Of a DNA stretch of 36,435 nucleotides, positions 15,354 to 23,004 are shown in pieces; the stretch's first letter is position 1; each line of letters starts with the position of its first letter. The position numbers and the translations under genes were made by a program. This DNA is from Defluviitaleaceae bacterium. GTDB taxonomy: Bacteria > Bacillota > Clostridia > Lachnospirales > WQUN01. Under the pieces are notes generated by a model. It saw nothing but the letters and a program-made list of their open reading frames with translations, ran no database searches and was not told the DNA's origin. The stretch lies in NCBI GenBank assembly GCA_009781765.1, contig WQVC01000018.1, forward strand, positions 1 to 36,435. The letters are read 5' to 3'.

Positions 15354-16595
15354 TTACTGTGCTAAAGTGAGTTGGGTATAGTTGTCAATCCGCGAGCTGT
15401 CGGTAAGACGAGGTGCGATTGTTTCGGGCAAAAGCGGAAATTTATCATACGCTTTGCCGTTGCACGTAATGAAATATTTTGCGCGTTTGAGGACGACGCG
15501 CATTTTTCTCAGGTCTTCGAAGTCGAGTTTTCCGACGCGGCGAGCCGCAACTATTTTTTGCGCGGAAATTTGCCCGATGCCGGGTACGCGCAGAAGCGTC
15601 AAATAATCCGCCGTCGAAATTTCGACCGGGAACAGGTGCAAATTATTTACCGCCCAATGGCATTTCGGGTCCATATCAAGGGAAAGGTTTTCGTCCTCGC
15701 TTGAAAAAAGCTCGCCGGATTTGTAGCCGTAAAATCGCAGAAGCCAGTCTGCCTGATAAAGGCGATGCTCGCGAAGAAGCGGCGGCGCAACCGTCGGAAG
15801 CCGCGAATCGCCGGCAGGGATGTAGGCGGAGTAGAACACCCGCTTCAGTTTGAATTTGCCATACAGCCCCTCGGCAAGTGTTACGATTTTGCTGTCGCTT
15901 TCGGGGGTCGCGCCGACGATTAACTGCGTGCTTTGCCCGGCGGGCGCGAATTTCGGCTCATTTCGTGCGGCGCGATAGAGCGAAAGCTCGTTTTTCGACT
16001 GCGCGATGTTTTCACGAATCGCACGCATCGGCGCAAGGATGTTTTGTCGCGTTTTTTCGGGGGCAAGCCGCGCCAAACTTTCTCGCGACGGAAGCTCGAT
16101 GTTTACGCTTACGCGGTCGGCAAGCAAGCCGGCTTGCCGAATCAAAAGAGGATTCGCCCCGGGGATTGTTTTGACGTGAATATATCCGTTGAAATGATAG
16201 GTTTCCCGCACTGTTCGCAGAGTTGCGGCAAGCAGTTCCATAGTGTAATCAGGGCTTTGTATTATGGCGGAGCTGAGAAATAATCCTTCAATATAGTTGC
16301 GCTGATAGAAGCGAATCGTAAGCTCCGCGACTTCATCGGGGGTAAATTCGGCGCGCGGAACGTCGTTTGAGCGGCGATTTCCGCAATATTGGCAATCGTA
16401 GATGCATTTGTTCGTAAGGAGAACCTTGAGCAACGAAACGCATCGGCCGTCTGCGGTAAAGCTGTGACAAATGCCGCAAGCGACGGCATTTCCGAGCGCA
16501 CCGCGCTTTGCCGCCCGATTCGAGCCGCTTGATGTACAGGCGACGTCGTACTTTGCCGCGTCCGCCAGAATTTTTAATTTATCCATCATGTCCAT
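15354..16595 (-). CDS. TIGR03916-type radical SAM protein, putative DNA modification/repair
   Basis: A 413-residue radical SAM enzyme. The 4Fe-4S/SAM motif CIYDCQYC lies around residue 65, preceded by the conserved ACGICHSFTADGRCVSLLKVLLTN. The C-terminal part contains a helix-hairpin-helix, LLRVPGIGQISAQKIVAARR, which binds DNA in repair proteins and supports the family name; the chemistry is unknown. The partner gene follows immediately. The start ATG 16595 has no Shine-Dalgarno and lies only 6 nt after a -10 box, suggesting a leaderless mRNA; ATG 16589 is an alternative start. Confidence 0.92.
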   Translation of the reverse strand: MDMMDKLKILADAAKYDVACTSSGSNRAAKRGALGNAVACGICHSFTADGRCVSLLKVLLTNKCIYDCQYCGNRRSNDVPRAEFTPDEVAELTIRFYQRNYIEGLFLSSAIIQSPDYTMELLAATLRTVRETYHFNGYIHVKTIPGANPLLIRQAGLLADRVSVNIELPSRESLARLAPEKTRQNILAPMRAIRENIAQSKNELSLYRAARNEPKFAPAGQSTQLIVGATPESDSKIVTLAEGLYGKFKLKRVFYSAYIPAGDSRLPTVAPPLLREHRLYQADWLLRFYGYKSGELFSSEDENLSLDMDPKCHWAVNNLHLFPVEISTADYLTLLRVPGIGQISAQKIVAARRVGKLDFEDLRKMRVVLKRAKYFITCNGKAYDKFPLLPETIAPRLTDSSRIDNYTQLTLAQ

Positions 16596-16601
16596 GGACG
16601 T

Positions 16602-16630
16602 ATTTTACTCGAACTTTTAAAACATGTCAA
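16602..16630 (-). promoter_or_regulatory. Promoter giving a probably leaderless transcript
   Basis: On the minus strand a perfect TTGACA (16630-16625) and TAAAAT (16607-16602) are 17 bp apart. The -10 box ends 6 nt before the ATG at 16595, which places the expected +1 on or next to the start codon. Confidence 0.8.
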
Positions 16631-16744
16631 ACGTTCGTTCGCTGTTGTTTTTTTATGCTCGTTGCCGCACGTTCATCCGATACAGCGGTTTTCCCCGGCA
16701 GACAGGAAACGGCAAATTTTCTGCACGTTTTGGAAAACCGCAAT

Positions 16745-16786
16745 AAAAAAACGCGCCCGGCAAATAAATGCCGAGCGCGTTTTTTT
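16745..16786 (-). terminator. Terminator after the lipoprotein operon
   Basis: CGCGC-c-CGGCA (16752-16762) pairs with TGCCG-a-GCGCG (16769-16779) between seven A and seven T residues, so it works on both strands. It ends the minus-strand operon 16809-19732. Confidence 0.88.
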
Positions 16787-16808
16787 CGCGGTAAACTTCG
16801 GATTCGCA

Positions 16809-17729
16809 TTACAATTGCAATTTTTCGATAAACTCCAACGCCTGTGCCGATAAGTTTTCGATTAACTGTTGACGCGCAGATTCTATTCGCTCGGGGTTTG
16901 TGAGTTGTTCGTTGACCCACGCTTCAAATGCGGCGTAACCGAACTCCGGATGGTCGCGGTTTGCCTCGAACCATGCCCACATATCCGACGACTCATCGCC
17001 GTGCGTTTCCCAAACGGCATTGTGCCACTCGCTTCCCCACCACCCGTTAAGCACCGATGCATCGGGGTTATAAAATACGCCGGTTGTCAATTGGTCGGAC
17101 ATGCGGTTAAATTCCGCTGCCGTGTTCCGGGAAAGGCTGTTGCCGCCGTGGGAGAAAAACGGCTCGTTATTCTCCTGCCATCCGATAAACGACACGCCGA
17201 CTTGATTTTGCGCATCGTGCAAATCAATTGTAAACGGACGCACCCACGATGCGTCGATAGTATAATCGGGCGGCTCATCGCCGAAGCGCAAGCCCGCTTC
17301 CTCCAACTTCGCACGAATAAATCCGAACGCCTCCTGCTCGGTGAAGTACACGATGTAAAACGGCCCTGCGCCCGAGCCGCCCGTGTGGGTTCGGACGTCG
17401 AGCGGGGTGGATTCCAATATCGCGCGATACGCGGCAACGGAAATTTCCGCTTGCGCACGAAGTTCATCTTCCGTCGGATATACGATATAGAACGGTTCTG
17501 CGGCCGTTCCGCCGCCGTGCATCCTGACCTCCAAGCGCGATAAAATTCCGGGCCCTCCGCCGGTGCAGCCCGTAACGGAAGCAAGTCCGATAAATGCCGC
17601 CGCCGCACCGAGCGAAAGTTTTTTCCAACGTCGCGGCAATTTTTTCAGCAAATTTTCGTCTTCTCGCGCCGCTTCAAGCGTAGGAATTTGCGGCGGCGTG
17701 TAATTCTTTACCGGCGATAATTTTTCCAT
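16809..17729 (-). CDS. Putative lipoprotein with duplicated HGG-PFYIVY motif, possible radical SAM substrate
   Basis: A 306-residue protein of no family I can name. A charged leader of about 37 residues (YTPPQIPTLEAAREDENLLKK...) precedes a hydrophobic segment GAAAAFIGLASVTGC with a lipobox Cys55, an unusually long pre-lipobox region. Two copies of a motif follow: HGGGTAAEPFYIVYPTEDE (from residue 71) and HTGGSGAGPFYIVYFTEQE (from residue 115). The rest is Trp- and acid-rich (NGWWGSEWHNAVWETHGDE). AGGAGG lies 9 nt before ATG 17729; ATG 17735 is only 3 nt away. It follows the radical SAM gene on the same strand by about 45 bp. The pairing and repeats suggest that the enzyme modifies this protein; this is inference. 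Confidence 0.75.
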   Translation of the reverse strand: MEKLSPVKNYTPPQIPTLEAAREDENLLKKLPRRWKKLSLGAAAAFIGLASVTGCTGGGPGILSRLEVRMHGGGTAAEPFYIVYPTEDELRAQAEISVAAYRAILESTPLDVRTHTGGSGAGPFYIVYFTEQEAFGFIRAKLEEAGLRFGDEPPDYTIDASWVRPFTIDLHDAQNQVGVSFIGWQENNEPFFSHGGNSLSRNTAAEFNRMSDQLTTGVFYNPDASVLNGWWGSEWHNAVWETHGDESSDMWAWFEANRDHPEFGYAAFEAWVNEQLTNPERIESARQQLIENLSAQALEFIEKLQL

Positions 17730-17774
17730 TTTCATCAACCTCCTGCGTTATACACCCGAAAACGTGCCGGATAA

Positions 17775-18875
17775 TTACATGTCTTCCATGAGCGACATCA
17801 CCGGGTACATTTCATTGTAATGCCTGTGGATGAACATTGCGCTGCCGTCGGCGAACAGCTTTTCGGCGGCGCGGTCGGCAATCGGCGTAATGAGCCGCTC
17901 GTGTGCGCAGTGAATCGGCGAAATGTCGGAGGTAATATTTGCATTTTGCGATTTCATATGACCGTATGCGTAATTGCAACGCGACGAAATCGCGCATTCG
18001 CGGCATTCCGGAGCGAGTTCGCCCCCTCTGTCGAAAAGAAATTTTTGCTTTTCGGAGTCGATGCCGGAAATTACATCGCCGATTTGAAATACCGGATTGT
18101 TCAGATGAATCGACCCGATGTAAATTTTGCCGTCGGGCGCGATTGCCGGTTGATTTTGCGCCATTTGCCGTCTGTCGATGTGATATTTTTCGCCTTTGAG
18201 GTGCGATAAAATTTTTGTATCAATCGGCGAGAGGTAAACTTTTTGCTCTGATTTGGTAAGGCGCACGTACATATCTGCAATTTTTTCATATTCGCCGCGC
18301 AGAATTTCAAATTCTTCGGGCGTCCAGGGTGCGGCATAATTTAAATTCATCGCGATATATTTGAACCCGCTTCGATACAAAAATTTCGCGATTTTTGCCG
18401 CCTTGCGCACGGTTGAGTTGTCCAGTACGCTCATGCCCACAGCGTACGGCTGGTATTTAAGAAGAAGCGGAATTTTTTCCGCCAATAAATCGGCAGTTCC
18501 TTTGTTGTCGTGAGTTCTGCGGCAGTCGTCCTGCGCAGGGCCGTCATGCGAAAAGCCGATTGTAAGATTATGCTTGCGCGAGAAAATCAAAAACTCTTCA
18601 TCGAGAAGTACGCCGTTTGTTGTCATTTTGTAAAAAAAATTATGGCGCGACTCGCGTTTGATGTCCGCTGTATACGCAACGGTGTCGTAAATGAGCTGCC
18701 GCTCTAAAAGCGGCTCGCCTCCGTAAAACAGAATGCCGGTTGTGTCCGTGCCTTTCATCCCGAGCCGAACAGCCGCTTTTGCGGTTTCAAGCGACATCCG
18801 CTCCGGCCCAGGCTCAACGAAGCAGTATTTGCACGAAATATTGCATTGATTTGTTACGTGAAGGGTTAATTGCAC
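17775..18875 (-). CDS. Radical SAM/SPASM-type protein or peptide maturase
   Basis: A 366-residue radical SAM protein with the cluster motif CNISCKYC at residues 11-18 and the SAM-binding FYGGEPLLE segment (about 50). The C-terminal third has a SPASM-like Cys set (CRECAISSRCNYAYGH ... CAHE) for auxiliary iron-sulfur clusters. The family to which it is closest includes anaerobic sulfatase-maturating enzymes and peptide-modifying enzymes, which act on residues of a partner protein. The GTG start at 18875 overlaps the upstream lipoprotein gene by 10 bp, and a candidate substrate gene follows. No sulfatase gene is in the window. Substrate and reaction are unknown. Confidence 0.88.
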   Translation of the reverse strand: MQLTLHVTNQCNISCKYCFVEPGPERMSLETAKAAVRLGMKGTDTTGILFYGGEPLLERQLIYDTVAYTADIKRESRHNFFYKMTTNGVLLDEEFLIFSRKHNLTIGFSHDGPAQDDCRRTHDNKGTADLLAEKIPLLLKYQPYAVGMSVLDNSTVRKAAKIAKFLYRSGFKYIAMNLNYAAPWTPEEFEILRGEYEKIADMYVRLTKSEQKVYLSPIDTKILSHLKGEKYHIDRRQMAQNQPAIAPDGKIYIGSIHLNNPVFQIGDVISGIDSEKQKFLFDRGGELAPECRECAISSRCNYAYGHMKSQNANITSDISPIHCAHERLITPIADRAAEKLFADGSAMFIHRHYNEMYPVMSLMEDM

Positions 18876-19732
18876 GGTATTTGCACATCCTTTCCCATTG
18901 CGTTAATGAAAATTGTCGCATGAAAAAAGTTGAACGTATCCGGTTCTTCCTGCGCCCAATGAAACTCAACAAAAACTCGTTTCGGAAGCTCGGAGGAATA
19001 AGGCACGACAATCAAAAAATAATCCGGCTCGCCTATCGGGAGCGTCGGATTATCGGCGGAAATTGCAAAGGTGCCGTGTTCAGCAAAAAATGTTACATCG
19101 AAACCATCAAACCACGAAGCGTTAATCTCCGGCACGGAAAAATCAAGCGTCCCGAGCCCAAAGTTTTCAATCGTTTCGCGGGAGGTTTCCGAGCCGGCCG
19201 CAAAAAAACGCGACTCAACAAGTTCACCGTTTTCGTGCGTCAAATAAAATGTCACCGACATTTCCATTCCGGCAAAAAGGCTGCCGAAAATCAGTCCCAT
19301 ATCCGTAACCGTTTCGAAAAAAGTTCGAACGCGACCGTTGTCGTCGGAAATAATTTTCGCGCTGAAATCCATTTCAAATTCATTATGCGTCGCGCTGCCC
19401 CTGAACGAGCCTGTTCGAATCGAGACATCAAACGCACCCGCTTCAAGCGAAGACAACGCCCGTTCAAGTGCCGCCGTTGCCGGTTCGGTTACGTCGCCGG
19501 AGTACGAAATTTCCGGCGCGACCGCAGGTGCGGCTTCCGGTTCAATTGCGGATTTCGTCGAAGGAACATCATCGGTTACCGGGGAAACATCAGCAAGTTC
19601 GACGGCGGTTTCGTGAACTTCGATTTCATCAATTTCGCAAACATCAACGTAAAAATTCTCGATTTCGTCGGGTATTTCACTGCCGCAAGCAGCAAGTAAC
19701 AGCACCGCAAAAACAAAAAAATGTTTGTACAT
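18866..19732 (-). CDS. Putative lipoprotein, unknown function
   Basis: A 288-residue protein with a signal peptide MYKHFFVFAVLLLAACGSE and a clear lipobox LAAC (lipid-anchored Cys16). A long acidic, Pro/Ala-rich linker follows (residues 20-95), then a domain of about 190 residues with alternating beta strands (FEMDFSAKIIS, VTFYLTHENGELVESRFF, DYFLIVVPYSS, VFVEFHWAQE). The fold is unassigned. The start ATG 19732 was chosen for the signal peptide and AAGGTGGGGG about 9 nt upstream; longer in-frame starts have no support. It is the first gene of the operon with the radical SAM enzyme and may be a surface partner of the second lipoprotein. Confidence 0.75.
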   Translation of the reverse strand: MYKHFFVFAVLLLAACGSEIPDEIENFYVDVCEIDEIEVHETAVELADVSPVTDDVPSTKSAIEPEAAPAVAPEISYSGDVTEPATAALERALSSLEAGAFDVSIRTGSFRGSATHNEFEMDFSAKIISDDNGRVRTFFETVTDMGLIFGSLFAGMEMSVTFYLTHENGELVESRFFAAGSETSRETIENFGLGTLDFSVPEINASWFDGFDVTFFAEHGTFAISADNPTLPIGEPDYFLIVVPYSSELPKRVFVEFHWAQEEPDTFNFFHATIFINAMGKDVQIPCN

Positions 19733-19829
19733 ATCACGCGCCCCCACCTTTTTTCTACAGTCTACACGACTTTGTACAAACACACAAATCGTCATGCCTG
19801 CATAATATGGCACGGGGAGGTGGACTCTT

Positions 19830-20300
19830 ATGATTTTTATGCTGGAAGGCTTTTTTTTATTCGGACATTTGGGAAATTCATTTCCCAAGCCTCTTTCCTC
19901 CGACGAAGAAAAAAAATACCTGCAAGAGTACGCCAAAGGAAGCCAAGACGCACGGAACATACTGATTGAACATAATCTGCGTTTGGTTGCTTACGTTGCA
20001 AAAAAGTACAACAACCATGCAAAAGATGCCGAAGATTTAATCTCCGTCGGAACAATCGGCTTAATAAAAGCCATTGTAACCTACAAATCCGACAAAAACG
20101 TTCGCCTTGCAACCTATGCAATACGTTGCATTGAAAACGAAATCCTGATGTTCATTCGCGCAACAAAAAAAAGCGCGGGTGATGTTTCATTACAGGATGT
20201 TGTAGGGGTAGACCGCGAGGGCAATGAAGTGCGCATAGAAGATAAACTTGCCGATATTGTATTTCCCGCACGATACAATTTTGCCGGGCTGCGTATGTAA
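19830..20300 (+). pseudogene. sigK: Truncated RNA polymerase sporulation sigma factor SigK
   Basis: 156 codons covering the first two thirds of SigK, the late mother-cell sigma factor of endospore formers. A short hydrophobic pro-sequence ([12 protein letters not shown]) is followed by [16 protein letters not shown] and sigma region 2: [53 protein letters not shown], then [15 protein letters not shown]. Similarity stops after EDKLADI (about base 20268), and 11 unrelated codons lead to TAA. Region 4, which reads the -35 box, is absent; full-length SigK has about 235 residues. In several Bacilli and Clostridia sigK is split by an excisable skin element, but rnhB lies 230 bp downstream and no recombinase is next to it. 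GGGGAGGTGG lies 6 nt before the ATG. Confidence 0.85.
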
Positions 20301-20481
20301 GTTTTATACGCCGAAATGCCCGAGGCAACCTCAAGAGAGATGCTGCGCGTTACAGCCGAATTCGTTCGTAAGCCCAATCCCTTGCACCGAAAATTTCGAT
20401 TGCACCCGAGTTGTCTTCCCGGAAACGGGGAATCGTTAAAAAGAGCAAACGTATTTTGCGTTCGATACGCGCGAAAAAAAG

Positions 20482-20509
20482 TTGCGGTCGCAGTGAAAAG
20501 TGTTACAAT
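20482..20509 (+). promoter_or_regulatory. Promoter of rnhB
   Basis: TTGCGG (20482-20487) and TACAAT (20504-20509) are 16 bp apart, ending 19 bp before the rnhB start. The rest of 20301-20528 shows no gene; the sigK reading frame stays open there after its stop but has no sigma-factor similarity. Confidence 0.6.
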
Positions 20510-20528
20510 TCGGTCGGGGTGAGTACGC

Positions 20529-21149
20529 ATGAGAAAAATTATTACCGCGCCGACCGATATCGAAGATAATTTATACGCGCAGGGGCTTTCTCCCGTTGCC
20601 GGAGTTGACGAAGTGGGACGCGGGCCGCTTGCCGGACCGGTAGTTGCATGTGCGATAATTCTGCCCAAAATTGAAATTGCCGGAATAAATGATTCGAAAA
20701 AAATTTCGGCAAAGCGGCGCGAAGAATTGGCGGCGCAACTCAAGGAAGTCGCTGTTTCATACGCATTCGGAATTATTCAGCCGGAGGAAATCGACAGAAT
20801 AAATATTTTGCAAGCAACTTTAAAAGCGATGGCAGAAGCCGTTGCGGGGCTTGAAATCGCGCCGAAAATCGCGCTTGTTGACGGAATTTCCGCACCGGAT
20901 TGCATCTGCCCGGTTCGTTGCGTCAAAAACGGCGACAGCGCAAGCCGAATAATTGCGGCGGCAAGTATTTTAGCCAAAGTAATGCGGGATAATATGATGC
21001 AAGACCTGCACCGCCGATACCCCGAGTACGCATGGGATACAAACAAGGGGTACGGCACTGCGGCACATATTGAAGCAATTCGCCGGCACGGGCTTACCCC
21101 GGCGCATCGAAGGAGTTTTTGCAAATCGCATGAAACCAACAGATTATAA
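20529..21149 (+). CDS. rnhB: Ribonuclease HII
   Basis: A 206-residue enzyme that cuts the RNA strand of RNA-DNA hybrids and removes misincorporated ribonucleotides. The acidic active-site residues are visible in AGVDEVGRGPLAGPVVACA (Asp and Glu), ALVDG and ASILAKVMRD; the substrate-reading GRG motif and NDSKKISAKRRE are also present. GYGTAAHIEAIRRHGLTPAHRRSF is the conserved C-terminal segment. GGGGTGAG lies 6 nt before the ATG. It begins a short operon with two small genes, the order often seen around rnhB in Clostridia. Confidence 0.97.
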   Translation: MRKIITAPTDIEDNLYAQGLSPVAGVDEVGRGPLAGPVVACAIILPKIEIAGINDSKKISAKRREELAAQLKEVAVSYAFGIIQPEEIDRINILQATLKAMAEAVAGLEIAPKIALVDGISAPDCICPVRCVKNGDSASRIIAAASILAKVMRDNMMQDLHRRYPEYAWDTNKGYGTAAHIEAIRRHGLTPAHRRSFCKSHETNRL

Positions 21150-21405
21150 ATTCGTCGGAGTTCGCCGATTTTATCAATTGCAACCGGGCGATATTTTTCG
21201 CGCGGTAATTCATAACATTCGCCCCGGCGAGGTTGTTATTCGCCTTGCCGAGGGCGAACTTTACGTTGCGCGGTCGTTGGTGTTGCCGCCCGGGCATATC
21301 GGCGACGAATGCCTGTTTTGCGTGAAAGAAAACGACTTCAAGGGGCGAATTGTGCTTGAAGTCGTAAAAACCGGAACGAGTTATTCGTTCGATATGAGGG
21401 TGTAA
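21130..21405 (+). CDS. Small conserved protein next to rnhB, function unknown
   Basis: A 91-residue beta-rich protein beginning MKPTDYKFVGVRRFYQL and containing LYVARSLVLPPGHIGDECLF. It has no membrane segment or known catalytic motif. The ATG at 21130 overlaps the end of rnhB by 20 bp, with AAGGAG rather far upstream (14 nt). The stop TAA shares its last base with the ATG of the next gene (TAATG), so the three genes are probably translated in a coupled way. Small RNA- or DNA-binding beta-barrel proteins look like this, but no assignment is made. Confidence 0.65.
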   Translation: MKPTDYKFVGVRRFYQLQPGDIFRAVIHNIRPGEVVIRLAEGELYVARSLVLPPGHIGDECLFCVKENDFKGRIVLEVVKTGTSYSFDMRV

Positions 21406-21695
21406 TGAAAAGAAAAAAAGCCATTGCCGTTCGATACAACCCCGATGAAATCGCGCCGAAAATTTTAGCAAAAGGTGCGGGGCTTATTGCGGAAAAAATT
21501 CTGGAGAACGCACAAAATTCCGAAGTTTCGGTGCTTAAAGACGCCGCGCTTGCAGATGATTTAACGCGCCTCGACCTCGGCGAACACATTCCGCCCGAGC
21601 TTTACGAGGCCGTGGCGCAAATTTTAATTTTCATAAGCGACTTGGACGGGAAGGAGTTGACAAAACAAAAAACTCGACATACAATCGAAAAATGA
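21405..21695 (+). CDS. FlhB-like cytoplasmic domain protein
   Basis: A 96-residue protein resembling the C-terminal cytoplasmic domain of FlhB/EscU export-switch proteins: KAIAVRYNPDEIAPKILAKGAGLIAEKIL, then DAALADDLTRLDLGEHIPPELYEAVAQILIFI. Free-standing copies are common next to rnhB in Firmicutes and lack the membrane part of FlhB; the NPTH autocleavage motif is also missing. The function is unknown, possibly substrate-specificity control of flagellar export. Its last codons contain the promoter of the tetR-like gene. Confidence 0.85.
   Translation: MKRKKAIAVRYNPDEIAPKILAKGAGLIAEKILENAQNSEVSVLKDAALADDLTRLDLGEHIPPELYEAVAQILIFISDLDGKELTKQKTRHTIEK
21657..21685 (+). promoter_or_regulatory. 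Promoter of the TetR-pantothenate operon
   Basis: A perfect TTGACA (21657-21662) and TACAAT (21680-21685) are exactly 17 bp apart. It lies in the 3' end of the FlhB-like gene and would start transcription near 21692. Confidence 0.85.
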
Positions 21696-21721
21696 CGCGC
21701 ATGTCACCGACACTTGCGTCA
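21693..21721 (+). promoter_or_regulatory. 29-bp palindrome, probable TetR-family operator
   Basis: Arms TGACGC and TGTC are mirrored by GACA and GCGTCA with identical 3-bp spacings, so all 20 arm bases are symmetric around ACC (21706-21708). It covers the expected transcription start of the promoter at 21657-21685, so a bound repressor would block it. Confidence 0.75.
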
Positions 21722-21758
21722 GTACATACAATACGCAATTCTTCCGGAGGCGATTAAA

Positions 21759-22331
21759 ATTTCGCGAATCCATAACGAAAAACAGCGTAAGTCCAAAACG
21801 AAAAAAATTATTGAATCGGCGCGACGAGTTTTTTGTCAAAAAGGCTTCGTTGCCGTAACGATGCAGGATATCATCGACGAATGCGGCATAAGTCGCGGCG
21901 GAATTTATTTATATTTTGCGTCGGTTGACGAAATTTTTCTTGAAGTAATGAAGCAGCGCAATAAAGAGTCCGCGCGCGCCGGCGGTTCTTTCGAAGAAAT
22001 TTTGGCAGACTTTTTTGCAAAGCAAAAGCAGCGGCTTCTGAATTTCGAAAACAGCCTTTTTCGCGCATATTGCGAATATATTTTTTCTAAGCCGAAGGCG
22101 GCAGTTAAAGCGTTTCGCGATACGCAACTCGAACATTTGCGCAGAAATGTCATCGCGATTTTGGGCGACCCCGCCGACGAAAATGCTCGCCGCATCGCCG
22201 ACCATTTTATCGTAACAATCGACGGACTCAGCGTTCTTGCGCTCGCGGAGGCTCTCAGCGAAGACGTAATCGACGCGCAATTTGCAATTTTAAACGACAT
22301 GGCAGAAAGGACGAGGTTTCATGCAAAATAA
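21759..22331 (+). CDS. TetR-family transcriptional regulator, probable ATT start
   Basis: A 190-residue repressor. The N-terminal helix-turn-helix spans about residues 12-58 (KIIESARRVFCQKGFVAVTMQDIIDECGISRGGIYLYFASVDEIF); the rest is the helical ligand-binding and dimerisation domain. No ATG or GTG precedes the domain. GGAGG (21746-21750) is followed after 8 nt by ATT at 21759, whose peptide (ISRIHNEKQRKSKTKK) begins where TetR proteins usually begin; the alternative TTG at 21714 has no Shine-Dalgarno. It overlaps the ECF transporter gene by 11 bp and probably represses its own operon through the palindrome at 21693-21721. The ligand is unknown; a pantothenate or CoA-related signal is inferred. 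Confidence 0.88.
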   Translation: MSRIHNEKQRKSKTKKIIESARRVFCQKGFVAVTMQDIIDECGISRGGIYLYFASVDEIFLEVMKQRNKESARAGGSFEEILADFFAKQKQRLLNFENSLFRAYCEYIFSKPKAAVKAFRDTQLEHLRRNVIAILGDPADENARRIADHFIVTIDGLSVLALAEALSEDVIDAQFAILNDMAERTRFHAK

Positions 22332-23004
22332 TTTTTCAAAGTTGCAATGCATCACATTAACGGGGTTGTTCGGCGCAATTATTTTTTTGCTTACATTTAC
22401 GCCGCTCGGTTTTCCGCAAATTCCTCTAATCGGCTCGGCAACAATCATTCACATTCCGGTTATCATCGGCGCGATTTTAATGGGGCCGAAATACGGTGCG
22501 ATTTTAGGCTTTATGTTCGGGCTTTCGAGTTTTATTTTCGCGAGTACACTTTCGATGGCGTTGAACGCATTTGCTTTTACGCCGCTTCGACCTGTTCCGG
22601 GTACGGACAGCGGAAGCCCGTGGTCGCTTTTGGTTGCGTTTGTACCGCGAATTTTGGTCGGTGTTGTTGTGCCGCTTGCATTTTACGGCATGAAAAAAAT
22701 TAAAGTTCCCGACGTCTTAAATATGGCGATTTCCGCCGTAATCGGCTCGGCAACAAATACGCTTTTGGTTCTTCACATGCTGTACTTCATGTTCAGAGAA
22801 CCGTGGGGATATGCACGTGCTGTTGCCGGCGTTGAATTGCCGCAAATCACATATGCGTTTGTCGCGGGAATAATAACCGGTTTCGGCATTCCCGAGGCAA
22901 TTGCTGCGGCCGTCATTGTTCCGGCCGTCGGAGTGCCGCTGCTGATGCTTTCGAAACGGCTTTCCAAAGGAACAAATGATTCCGGCACCGAGAGGAACGC
23001 CTGA
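22321..23004 (+). CDS. ECF transporter S component, probably for pantothenate
   Basis: A 227-residue integral membrane protein with about six hydrophobic segments (LTGLFGAIIFLLTF, IPVIIGAILMGPKYGAILGFMFGL, LLVAFVPRILVGVVVPLAFYG, ITYAFVAGIITGF). It is the substrate-binding S component of an energy-coupling factor vitamin transporter; the shared EcfA/A'/T module must be encoded elsewhere. Co-transcription with a type II pantothenate kinase makes pantothenate the likely substrate (PanT-like). It overlaps tetR by 11 bp and the kinase gene by 1 bp (TGATG). Confidence 0.85.
   Translation: MQNNFSKLQCITLTGLFGAIIFLLTFTPLGFPQIPLIGSATIIHIPVIIGAILMGPKYGAILGFMFGLSSFIFASTLSMALNAFAFTPLRPVPGTDSGSPWSLLVAFVPRILVGVVVPLAFYGMKKIKVPDVLNMAISAVIGSATNTLLVLHMLYFMFREPWGYARAVAGVELPQITYAFVAGIITGFGIPEAIAAAVIVPAVGVPLLMLSKRLSKGTNDSGTERNA

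Noticed and set aside
16869-17543. Plus-strand ORF of 224 codons
   Set aside because: It is antisense to the lipoprotein gene, with an arginine- and cysteine-rich composition typical of a shadow frame.
21714-21758. TTG 21714 as the TetR start
   Set aside because: No Shine-Dalgarno precedes it, it would add 15 residues not expected in TetR proteins, and it would bury the ribosome binding site GGAGG inside the coding region.
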